Part shown: piece by piece, positions 6,261-12,426 of the stretch
How positions within the stretch are numbered: position 1 is the stretch's first letter
Layout: the number at the start of each line of letters is the position of its first letter
NCBI GenBank assembly: GCA_030592825.1
Contig: JAUVIG010000069.1
Span: 1-12,683, forward strand
Direction: 5' to 3'
From: Chlorobiota bacterium
Lineage (GTDB): Bacteria > Bacteroidota > Bacteroidia > Bacteroidales > JAADGE01
DNA: 12,683 bases
The notes under the pieces: model-generated
Databases searched by the model: none
What the model was told of the DNA's origin: nothing
The model's input: only the letters and a program-made list of their open reading frames with translations
Position numbers and translations under genes: made by a program

Positions 6261-7253
6261 ATGAGAAAATTAGCATCCATACAAAAAATTAAAGCATTAG
6301 AGCCGATTGAAGGTGCAGACGCAATTGAAAAAGCTCAAGTACTCGGTTGGCAGTTAGTTGTTAAGAAAGGTGAGTATGAAGTGGGTGATTTGTGCGTTTA
6401 TTTTGAAATTGACAGTTTATTGCCTGATAAACCCGAATTTGAATTTCTTAAATCGAAAAAGATGAGAATAAAAACAATAAAACTGCGAGGGCAAGTTTCG
6501 CAGGGTATTTGTTTTCCGCTTTCAATTTTACCGAAGGGAACAACAATTAAAGAAGGTTTTGATGTTACAGAAATTCTCGGTGTAGAAAAATACGAAGCTC
6601 CTATACCTGCTTCACTTGAAGGTATAATGAAAGGAGCTTTTCCTTCATTTATTCCTAAAACGGATGAAACAAGAGTACAAGTTTTACAGGAGTTACTTGA
6701 TAAATTCAAAGGTGAAAAATGTTATATTACTGAAAAAATTGACGGAAGCAGTGTAACATATTATATGAAAGACGGAATATTCGGAGTTTGCAGCAGAAAT
6801 CTTGAATTATTGGAAGATGATAAAAATTCTTTATGGAAAGTTGCACGTGAATTAGATATTGAAAATAATTTACGCAAATTAGGAAAAAATTATGCACTTC
6901 AGGCGGAAATAGTGGGAGAGAGTATTCAAAGAAACACTTTAAAACTGAGAGGACAAACAGTTTTCTTTTTCAATATTTTTGATATTGACAAATACAAATA
7001 TCTTGATTATAAGGAATTTGTTGAAACAATAAATTCTCTTGGTTTAAAAACCGTTCCCGTAATACTTGATGAATATATTTTGGAGAATGACATAGATAAG
7101 TTTGTAGAAATGTCTGTTCGGAAATCATTAATTAATCCGCAGGGTTGGTGTGAAGGTATTGTTATCCGCTCTCATACAGAAAAATTTGTTGAAGGTGAGC
7201 GTCTCTCGTTCAAAGCAATAAATCCAAAATTTTTGTTAAAATATGATGCTTGA
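6261..7253 (+). CDS. RNA ligase, DRB0094 (Rnl5) type
   Basis: ATP-dependent RNA ligase, 330 residues. The nucleotidyltransferase motifs are all visible: motif I KIDG with nucleophile K159 (159-162), motif Ia SRN (178-180), motif III QAEIVGE (214-220), IIIa FFFNIFDID (235-243), motif IV EGIVIR (298-303) and motif V LSFKAI (315-320) with K318. About 140 residues precede motif I (GADAIEKAQVLGW, GDLCVYFEIDSLLP, KLRGQVSQGICFPL); this N-terminal domain marks the Deinococcus radiodurans DRB0094 family, whose founder seals nicked RNA duplexes and has an N-terminal OB fold. Such enzymes adenylate K159 and join 3'-OH to 5'-phosphate ends. It lies 48 bases after yoeB and may share its transcript. No domain seems missing. 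The biological substrate is unknown. Confidence 0.92.
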   Translation: MRKLASIQKIKALEPIEGADAIEKAQVLGWQLVVKKGEYEVGDLCVYFEIDSLLPDKPEFEFLKSKKMRIKTIKLRGQVSQGICFPLSILPKGTTIKEGFDVTEILGVEKYEAPIPASLEGIMKGAFPSFIPKTDETRVQVLQELLDKFKGEKCYITEKIDGSSVTYYMKDGIFGVCSRNLELLEDDKNSLWKVARELDIENNLRKLGKNYALQAEIVGESIQRNTLKLRGQTVFFFNIFDIDKYKYLDYKEFVETINSLGLKTVPVILDEYILENDIDKFVEMSVRKSLINPQGWCEGIVIRSHTEKFVEGERLSFKAINPKFLLKYDA

Positions 7254-7319
7254 TAAAAAATATGATTTATGCATTTCAAGCTGTTATATAGTGACTGAAC
7301 GAAAATTCAATATGTTTAG

Positions 7320-7444
7320 AGTGCTTTGTCAGAAAGCGTCAAGTTCGAGGCTTGCGAAGTGCAGAAAATTAGGAGTTTACTAATGTAAATGACTGGTTTT
7401 CTGCACAAGCATAACGAAGAAATTGACGTTTTCTGTTAAGCACT
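7320..7444. repeat. 125-bp palindromic element with TTTAC-TAAT-GTAAA centre
   Basis: The element is symmetric about 7382/7383. Outer arms are AGTGCTT (7320-7326) and AAGCACT (7438-7444). Middle arms are CAGAAAGCGTCAA (7330-7342) and TTGACGTTTTCTG (7423-7435), one mismatch in 13. Inner arms are GTGCAGAAAA (7359-7368) and TTTTCTGCAC (7397-7406), perfect. The tip is TTTAC (7376-7380) and GTAAA (7385-7389) around TAAT. All four pairs share one centre, so the whole could fold as a single long interrupted hairpin. It is unrelated in sequence to the 132-bp element. It fills the gap between the RNA ligase and HD-domain genes and could be a MITE-like repeat, a structured RNA or an attenuator. Confidence 0.7.
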
Positions 7445-7450
7445 AATAAA

Positions 7451-7458
7451 TACATTTG
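7451..7458 (+). promoter_or_regulatory. Putative -7 box of the HD-domain gene
   Basis: TACATTTG matches TAnnTTTG exactly and lies 52 bases before the ATG at 7511. No clean TTTG is found 19-21 bases upstream; that place is taken by the right arm of the 125-bp palindrome (GTTTTC), so the promoter may be partly supplied by the element. Confidence 0.45.
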
Positions 7459-7510
7459 TAAAGAAGAATTCTATTAAAATAATAATATTAATAAATTAGA
7501 AAATTTAAAA

Positions 7511-8065
7511 ATGACAGAAGACGTAAAAAAATTATGGGGCGAAGAACTCGCTTGGATAAAAGACGAAAAGTTACGTGAAGTAACTGCAAAAACTTGGGAA
7601 TTGGCAATGGAAAAAACCGTACTCACAGCAGAGGATCTGAATACTATACCTTTTACTTTGCTTTGCGGACCGGATTTAAAAGTATCTTTTATGGCTCATA
7701 AAGTTTCAGTTGTGCATATTGCAAAAGATGCCGGAAACCAAATGAACAAGTTTTATAAAGATGAATTGCCTGTAAATATGGATGTACTTATTTCAGGAGC
7801 AATTCTTGCTGATGTAGGAAAACTATTGGAATATGTATTAGACGAAAACGGAAAAGCTGTTCAAGGAACTTACGGCAAATATTTAAGACATCCGTTTTCA
7901 GGTGTTTCATTAGCAGAACAATGCGGCGTTCCTGCTGAAGTTTGTCATATAATTGCAGCTCATGCAACAGAAGGTAATTTGGTAAAGCGCTCAACAGAAG
8001 CCTATGTTGTACATCATGCTGATTTTATGACTTTCTTACCTTTTAAAGAGAGGTTGAAAGTATAA
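7511..8065 (+). CDS. HD-domain protein with altered HD doublet
   Basis: 184 residues, soluble, no leader. HD proteins are usually metal-dependent phosphohydrolases of nucleotides, cyclic nucleotides or RNA ends. Visible pieces: H63 in MAHKVSVVHIAK, the helix GAILADVGKLLEY (96-108), H127 in RHPFSG, H146 and H151 in CHIIAAHA, and HHAD (168-171) for the last conserved Asp. The place of the HD doublet reads A100-D101 instead of His-Asp, so one expected metal ligand is missing, while the remaining histidines and Asp are kept. The enzyme may use a different metal site or be non-catalytic. The GKLLEY...RHPFSG...IIAAHA layout is one I associate with small HD proteins of anaerobes, but I cannot name a substrate. 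It converges with the TIR-like gene across a long hairpin. Confidence 0.85.
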   Translation: MTEDVKKLWGEELAWIKDEKLREVTAKTWELAMEKTVLTAEDLNTIPFTLLCGPDLKVSFMAHKVSVVHIAKDAGNQMNKFYKDELPVNMDVLISGAILADVGKLLEYVLDENGKAVQGTYGKYLRHPFSGVSLAEQCGVPAEVCHIIAAHATEGNLVKRSTEAYVVHHADFMTFLPFKERLKV

Positions 8066-8072
8066 CTTGTAG

Positions 8073-8109
8073 AGACTTTCCAATCCGTCTCAGACGGGTT
8101 GGAAAGTCT
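8073..8109. terminator. Long perfect-type hairpin between convergent genes
   Basis: AGACTTTCCAATCCGTCT (8073-8090) and its reverse complement AGACGGGTTGGAAAGTCT (8092-8109) differ at one position, a T/G pair that is still stable in RNA. The centre is a single C, so the loop opens 3 bases or so. It begins 7 bases after one stop and ends 7 bases before the other convergent stop. Neither side has a proper T-run, so it may act as a bidirectional 3'-end stabiliser, a terminator or a REP-like dispersed repeat. Confidence 0.65.
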
Positions 8110-8116
8110 GTTAAGA

Positions 8117-9082
8117 TTATTGTTTTTGAAATGTAATTTTTGTTGTTACAGTTTCTTTATCGCCTTGCGGATTTTGAATTACTTCAGTTACTACAAATGT
8201 CATTTTTTTATTATTGATATTGAGAATATTTATTTCTTCTCGTTTATTAACATTTGCAGGCGTAAGATATATTTTCTTTTTTGTATTGTCATATTCCCAA
8301 TAACCTTTTTGAACTTGCTGCGTGAACCCTGCTCTAATAAAAGATCTGTCAGCATTAAAAGTCAACAAGACTCTCCTCTTCATATCAGTAATATTTTGAT
8401 CTGTTACAGCTTGTTCTTTAGCAGTCATAGTTCTGCTGTCTTCATAATCAACCATTTTCCAAGAACCTACTACTACTTTTTCTTCATCTTTTAAATCTGA
8501 ATTAACATAATCCGGAGGATCAATATTATTAGTTATTGTGTTGTTATTATTTGTAGTTTCTGATTTATTATTAAAGAAAACAAAATAAATTATTATTACT
8601 GCAAAAACTGCAATAATTCCTGTTATATGCGATTTTTGAAGTTTGAAGCCTTCTCCTGCATCAGAACTTTTCTTTTTAGAAGTCGATCTAAACGGTTTTC
8701 CTTCATTCATTTCTTCTATAATCTCAAGAAGTATTTCAAAAGCTTCATCAAATCCGTCCTCTAATGCATCAACCCATTCAAGTGTATGTAATAAGTATTG
8801 AGTACTTAAGCCGGTATCGGTCTTTCCGGCTTTAAACGGAATAATATGACAATTGTTTTCTACGGCAATTTTAAGCTGACGAATAAGATCTTGGGATTGT
8901 TGTGCATATTCGGAAAGGATTAAAATGAAGATACTACTGTTCGAAATAAGTTCTTTCTCACTACCTGAATTTTTATCACGCGAATAGACATAACAACCAA
9001 TACCGGAAGATTCTAATTTAGACACAAGTTTTTTTGCAATACTTTTATCTTCTTTAGAATGGCTCACAAAAATATCTTTCAT
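8117..9082 (-). CDS. Membrane-anchored TIR-like protein with lipocalin-like outer domain
   Basis: 321 residues in three parts. Residues 1-125 form a bacterial TIR-like domain: IFVSHSKEDKSIAKKL, IGCYVYSRDKNSGS, SSIFILILSEYAQQS, IIPFKAG and a final LEWVDALEDG. Residues 130-150 are basic linker. Residues 153-170 (ITGIIAVFAVIIIYFVFF) are a membrane helix, and positive residues before it place the TIR domain in the cytoplasm. After an Asn/Thr-rich spacer, residues 203-321 (VVVGSWKMVDY, LLTFNADRSFIRAG, GYWEYD, IYLTPAN) look like a lipocalin-type barrel outside the membrane. TIR domains act as NAD-cleaving enzymes or adaptors; the usual catalytic Glu appears replaced by Q69 in LIRQLKIA, so NADase activity is doubtful. 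It follows a lipoprotein gene of similar fold with a 19-bp gap (with the lipoprotein stop), so the two form an operon. Confidence 0.8.
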   Translation of the reverse strand: MKDIFVSHSKEDKSIAKKLVSKLESSGIGCYVYSRDKNSGSEKELISNSSIFILILSEYAQQSQDLIRQLKIAVENNCHIIPFKAGKTDTGLSTQYLLHTLEWVDALEDGFDEAFEILLEIIEEMNEGKPFRSTSKKKSSDAGEGFKLQKSHITGIIAVFAVIIIYFVFFNNKSETTNNNNTITNNIDPPDYVNSDLKDEEKVVVGSWKMVDYEDSRTMTAKEQAVTDQNITDMKRRVLLTFNADRSFIRAGFTQQVQKGYWEYDNTKKKIYLTPANVNKREEINILNINNKKMTFVVTEVIQNPQGDKETVTTKITFQKQ

Positions 9083-9101
9083 TCCAAATATCTATAATTA
9101 A

Positions 9102-9512
9102 TTATTTTGATTTTGTATAGGTTGTAACAATGAAGAATTCTTCATAATCTTCCTCTACTATCATACTGTCATCTGTTAATGACTTTATAATATAATTATG
9201 CGGGGAATATGTATCTTCTTCACCCCAATCAATTTTAAGACTTGATCCTTCTTCATTCATTTCCCATGTTCCTTCTTTCGAATCAGGATATGTTTTAGTT
9301 ATTTTCCCTTCTGCAAAATTTATTTCTTGACTTTTCATTAAGTCAGCATTCATTTGATTGAAGAAATCAATATCTTCTTGATCAGTCATTGTTGAATTTT
9401 CAATCTTTATAATATTCCATTTTCCGCTGATTTTATCATGAGGTGTTGTTTTACAGGCTGAAAAGAACACAGCAATTATTACAAGAACTGAAAATACTTT
9501 TAAATGTTTCAT
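9102..9512 (-). CDS. Lipocalin-like lipoprotein
   Basis: 136 residues from the ATG at 9512. The leader MKHLKVFSVLVIIAVFFSAC ends in a lipobox (FSAC) with C20 as the lipidated cysteine, so the product is a membrane-bound lipoprotein facing the periplasm or surface. The mature part starts ISGKWNIIKIENS, continues with KEGTWEMNEEGSSLKIDWG and ends in short beta strands; the opening G-W and central GTW patterns are those of Bacteroidota lipocalin-like domains, and they echo the outer domain of the TIR-like protein encoded next (GSWKMVDY, KGYWEYD). A longer frame reaches back to 9554, but that stretch overlaps the promoter's -7 box and would spoil the leader, so 9512 is chosen. Ligand and function are unknown; the fold assignment is by pattern only. 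Confidence 0.8.
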   Translation of the reverse strand: MKHLKVFSVLVIIAVFFSACKTTPHDKISGKWNIIKIENSTMTDQEDIDFFNQMNADLMKSQEINFAEGKITKTYPDSKEGTWEMNEEGSSLKIDWGEEDTYSPHNYIIKSLTDDSMIVEEDYEEFFIVTTYTKSK

Positions 9513-9551
9513 AAGTAATGAGTTTAAATGAAATTTATTAATTAAGAGGAA

Positions 9552-9583
9552 CAAATTTACTAATATTTAAACTTATATACAAA
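9552..9583 (-). promoter_or_regulatory. Promoter of the lipoprotein / TIR-like operon
   Basis: On the minus strand TTTG (9583-9580), 20 bases, TAAATTTG (9559-9552), an exact consensus match. Transcription would start near 9546, about 35 bases before the ATG at 9512. This supports the shorter lipoprotein start. Confidence 0.7.
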
Positions 9584-9644
9584 ATAATGCTTTTGAATTA
9601 TTAATTTTTGATATAATTTTTATTCTTTTGAAGAAAATTTTGAG

Positions 9645-10415
9645 ATGAGAAAGATCATTAAATTTCTGCTGAAGTTTTTGCCAAGGCCTTTTTTAATTAA
9701 AATGAGTTTATTCTTCAGCAAACCAATATCATATTTTTACAAAGGGAATAATGTAGAATGTCCGATTTGCGGTTCTTCTTTCAGTAAATTTATGCCCTAC
9801 GGTTATGGTAAGGCTAACAGAAATAACAGATTGTGCCCAAATTGTTTATCTCTGGAAAGACACCGATTATTATGGATGTATCTTAAAGATAAAACGGACT
9901 TTTTCAAAGATAAAATAAGTGTGTTACATATTGCACCTGAACAATCTTTTTTAAAACGTTTTAAAAAACTTGAAAATATAAATTATACAACTGCCGATCT
10001 TGTGTCACCAATTGCCGATGTGAAAACTGACATCAGAGATATGTCTGTTTTTGAAGATAATATATTTGATGTTATAATCTGCAATCACGTTTTGGAGCAT
10101 ATTGATGAAGAACAAAAAGCGCTGAGTGAATTATACAGAATAATGAAACCCGGAGCATGGGCAATACTTCAAGTTCCGATTGATTATTCATTGGAAACGA
10201 CTTTTGAAGATGATACTGTTACCGATAAAAAGGAAAGGGAAAAGATTTTCGGACAATATGATCATGTAAGACAATACGGAACAGATTATCCGGAACGATT
10301 AATAAAAGCAGGTTTTAAAGTAACGGAAGATGATTTTGTCAGCTCTTTTTCAGATGCAGAAATTAATAAATATAGATTTGATGAAAATGAAATTATTTAT
10401 TTATGTGAGAAATAA
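9645..10415 (+). CDS. Class I SAM-dependent methyltransferase with N-terminal zinc-ribbon
   Basis: 256 residues. The first 35 are basic and hydrophobic (KIIKFLLKFLPRPFLIKMSLFF), perhaps a membrane-associated helix. A zinc-ribbon follows: CPIC (39-42) and CPNC (64-67). The methyltransferase domain has motif I VLHIAPEQS (93-101), an acidic D118 after the second strand, FDVIICNHVLEHI (141-153) and the helix-strand ALSELYRIMKPGAWAILQVP (159-178), all typical of the Methyltransf_11 group. The tail contains EREKIFGQYDHVRQYG. Zinc-ribbon methyltransferases of this shape occur in Bacteroidota, often near glycan genes, but no glycosyltransferase is seen here and the substrate is unknown. It is divergent from the lipoprotein operon, sharing 132 bp. 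Confidence 0.87.
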   Translation: MRKIIKFLLKFLPRPFLIKMSLFFSKPISYFYKGNNVECPICGSSFSKFMPYGYGKANRNNRLCPNCLSLERHRLLWMYLKDKTDFFKDKISVLHIAPEQSFLKRFKKLENINYTTADLVSPIADVKTDIRDMSVFEDNIFDVIICNHVLEHIDEEQKALSELYRIMKPGAWAILQVPIDYSLETTFEDDTVTDKKEREKIFGQYDHVRQYGTDYPERLIKAGFKVTEDDFVSSFSDAEINKYRFDENEIIYLCEK

Positions 10416-10489
10416 TAAATTCAACTAATATTTGATAAACAGTTTACTTCTCATTTTTTAAGGCAACCTTTAATAATTAACTATTCAAA

Positions 10490-11371
10490 ATGAAAATTGC
10501 AGAAAACTTAAAGTACACTTTTAATAAAATGTTTGATTTGTACATTACCAAATTTAAACAATTATATACATTCAGTATAAAGCTTTCAATTTTAGCTTCA
10601 ATATTTAGTTTGATTTTGACTTTTATTTTTATTCTTCTCGCTTTTAGTTTAAATAAGGGTGACAAATTTTTAAGTGATTTTTCTTTTCACGGAGTTTTTT
10701 TATCTCCGTTTATTGTCCAAAGGATTTACTTAGTATATTTTTCAATAATTGTTTTAAGTATTAGTTTGTTAAGTGTACTTATTATTAAAAATGATTTTAA
10801 TGATAATATTAGTTTGAAAAAAATTATGAAATTTATCCCAAAAAAAATATACAGTAAATATTTTATTTATTTATTCATAATTTTACTGATTAATACTATT
10901 CTGTTTGGAGATGCAATAAAAATTGAAAGTTCAGATTATCAGTCAAATATGATTGCCGATAATGTTTTTATTGAAGAAAACAGTAAACTTCCCGATTTTT
11001 ATGGTTGGATTAATTCTGTTGTTGATTTACTTAAAACATATTTTCCTTATTTACTGTCAATGATGATAATAATTGAAGTTGTAGCCGGAAGTATTAAGTG
11101 GAATACAATCAAAAAATATAAAACAGCTTTTTGGACAGCTTTATTTTTTAGTTTTATTGTTGAAGTTGTTTTTAATTCTGTTCACAGTTATATTGATTAT
11201 TACATAATATATCCTTTGAAAATCCCTTTTGAATATGATATAATTCCCGGAACAATCGGTTATGCAATTGCTATTATGATTTTTGCATTTTTTTTTATTG
11301 CCTTTGCAGCCGTATTAGCATTTCCTTTTCAATTTGAAAAGAAAAAATTAGATATTTTGAAAAAGAATTAA
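10490..11371 (+). CDS. Polytopic membrane protein of unknown function
   Basis: I do not recognise this protein. It has 293 residues and about six membrane helices, at roughly 32-54, 78-99, 122-140, 182-202, 212-230 and 253-279. The first 30 residues are aromatic and basic (YTFNKMFDLYITKFKQLY), a likely amphipathic segment, and a loop at about 141-180 is the main hydrophilic part. The C-terminus is lysine-rich (FEKKKLDILKKN), so it probably faces the cytoplasm. No transporter, enzyme or channel signature is visible. A weak -7-like AATATTTG at 10427-10434 with TGTG 19 bases upstream could drive it, and it stands 74 bp after the methyltransferase, so shared transcription is also possible. It converges with the outer-membrane gene, 23 bp between stops. 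Base composition is even more AT-rich than around it, partly owing to Ile/Phe/Leu codons. Confidence 0.78.
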   Translation: MKIAENLKYTFNKMFDLYITKFKQLYTFSIKLSILASIFSLILTFIFILLAFSLNKGDKFLSDFSFHGVFLSPFIVQRIYLVYFSIIVLSISLLSVLIIKNDFNDNISLKKIMKFIPKKIYSKYFIYLFIILLINTILFGDAIKIESSDYQSNMIADNVFIEENSKLPDFYGWINSVVDLLKTYFPYLLSMMIIIEVVAGSIKWNTIKKYKTAFWTALFFSFIVEVVFNSVHSYIDYYIIYPLKIPFEYDIIPGTIGYAIAIMIFAFFFIAFAAVLAFPFQFEKKKLDILKKN

Positions 11372-11394
11372 TTTCAGTATTATTATAACTTACT

Positions 11395-12162
11395 TTAATC
11401 TTCATTTCGAGATATATTCCAACCAAATCCTACGGCATAAAAATTCATAGGATGATCAATGCCGGTACCGAAAGAAAAATCAGCTTGGAGATTATTTCTG
11501 ACTTGATAAAAAATTCCTCCGTTAATACTTGATGCGTGTTCACTGAATTCAGTCAGATCACCGTATGGCTCAATGAAGAAACCGAATTTAGAATTTATAT
11601 TAACACCAAGTGATAAACTGTAAAGCAATGTGCTTTCTCCGGTAAAGTTATATTTATACCCTAAATTATACCCGACACCAATATAATCTGTTATTCCGTG
11701 TGAAACAGCTATTTTATTTATTGAAGCATAATCAATATTTGTAAATTGAATTGATCCTGTAGGGATTACAAGATGCGTTACAAAAGCGATATCAGTTTTA
11801 GAGTTTTCTTTTTTAAAAATTTGAATTTTTGTACCCACTTCCATATCATTAAAACCCGAATTTATATTCGGAAAAGCATATGTATTCATATAAACATCAT
11901 TCTGATACGATGTTATTACTCTTAATTCCATAAACTTAAAAATCCCGTATCTGAATAATGTTGAGGGAGCAGTAATATTTACAGCAGTGTTCGGATCGTC
12001 TCCGGATTTCTGATATATCATTCCGCTTTCAATTTGAAAACTGTGTTGTGGTAAAACAACAGCAGATTCTGATTGAGTGGGTCTTTCAGTTACAATTTGT
12101 GCATTTACTGTAAAACTTAAAAGTATAATTATTAATAGTAAAATAAGTTTTATTTTTTGCAT
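11395..12162 (-). CDS. Outer-membrane beta-barrel, 'transporter' (phenol MetA-degradation-like) family
   Basis: 255 residues. A signal peptide at 1-21 ends VNA before Q22. The mature protein begins ITERPTQSESAVVLPQHSFQIESG, a start I recognise from Bacteroidota barrel proteins annotated as transporters and placed in the PF13557 (MetA-pathway of phenol degradation) group. Alternating polar/hydrophobic strands with aromatic girdles continue to the end (FRYGIFKFMELRV, DMEVGTKIQIF, DIAFVTHLVIPTG, YIGVGYNLGYKY, GVNINSKFGFFIEPYGDL, NLQADFSFGTGID, FYAVGFGWNIS), consistent with about twelve strands. Family members are suspected solute channels; the cargo here is unknown. A -7-like box lies upstream, and a terminator separates it from the carbamoyltransferase gene. 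The last residues (SRNED) do not end in an aromatic residue, unusual for a barrel. Confidence 0.85.
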   Translation of the reverse strand: MQKIKLILLLIIILLSFTVNAQIVTERPTQSESAVVLPQHSFQIESGMIYQKSGDDPNTAVNITAPSTLFRYGIFKFMELRVITSYQNDVYMNTYAFPNINSGFNDMEVGTKIQIFKKENSKTDIAFVTHLVIPTGSIQFTNIDYASINKIAVSHGITDYIGVGYNLGYKYNFTGESTLLYSLSLGVNINSKFGFFIEPYGDLTEFSEHASSINGGIFYQVRNNLQADFSFGTGIDHPMNFYAVGFGWNISRNED

Positions 12163-12197
12163 TTTCTTGAATTTTAATGAAAATATGACGTATTCTT

Positions 12198-12205
12198 CAA
12201 AGATA
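12198..12205 (-). promoter_or_regulatory. Putative -7 box of the outer-membrane protein gene
   Basis: TATCTTTG on the minus strand (12205-12198) matches TAnnTTTG and is 35 bases before the ATG at 12162. The -33 position falls in the T-run of the upstream terminator (TTTTTATTT) and has no clean TTTG. Confidence 0.45.
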
Positions 12206-12220
12206 ATATTTTTTTCAGTA

Positions 12221-12259
12221 AATAAAAACCCGATATTTATACTACTTAAAAATATCGGG
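12221..12259 (-). terminator. Rho-independent terminator after the carbamoyltransferase gene
   Basis: CCCGATATTT (12229-12238) and AAATATCGGG (12250-12259) are a perfect 10-bp inverted repeat around an 11-base loop. On the minus strand the stem is followed by TTTTTATTT, so it ends transcription coming from the carbamoyltransferase gene, with the 132-bp element (copy 2) lying inside that transcript's 3' end. Confidence 0.75.
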
Positions 12260-12272
12260 CTGTTTAACTATT

Positions 12273-12404
12273 GAGACTATACCGAAAAGGTGCAAAGCAA
12301 CTAATTCTGCAATATACAATAATACAGTAGGTTTATTGTCAGTAAATTAAAAAAGTTGCTATGCACCTTTATTTTTGCAAGATATTACTTTTCGGAGTTG
12401 ACTC
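12273..12404 (-). mobile_element. 132-bp nested inverted-repeat element, copy 2 (inverted relative to copy 1)
   Basis: Read on the minus strand from 12404 it begins GAGTCAACTCCGAAAAG and continues AGTAATAT, an insert of about 20 bases, then GGTGCATAGCAACTTTT, as in copy 1. Across 29 bases from GGTGCA only three differ between copies. The other end reads GAGACTATACCGAAAAGG followed directly by TGCAAAGCAACT on the plus strand (12273 onward). The middle (about 40 bases) is more diverged, with small indels. Length is again 132 bp. ACTAT occurs near both ends (12267-12271 and 12408-12412), offset by a few bases, so a target duplication is unclear. It sits 22 bp after the carbamoyltransferase stop. 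Confidence 0.8.
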
Positions 12405-12426
12405 AATACTATGATTTTTGAAATTT

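Noticed and set aside
8117..8494. Plus-strand frames of about 130 codons starting at 8099
   Set aside because: Antisense shadow of the TIR-like gene, made of Phe/Ile/Tyr runs from AT-rich DNA.
9513..9554. Longer start for the lipoprotein gene at 9554
   Set aside because: It would begin within the -7 box and add 14 residues before a perfect lipoprotein leader starting at 9512.
10477..10665. Short minus-strand frame opposite the membrane protein gene
   Set aside because: Low-complexity Lys/Ile composition and full overlap with a well-formed six-helix protein.
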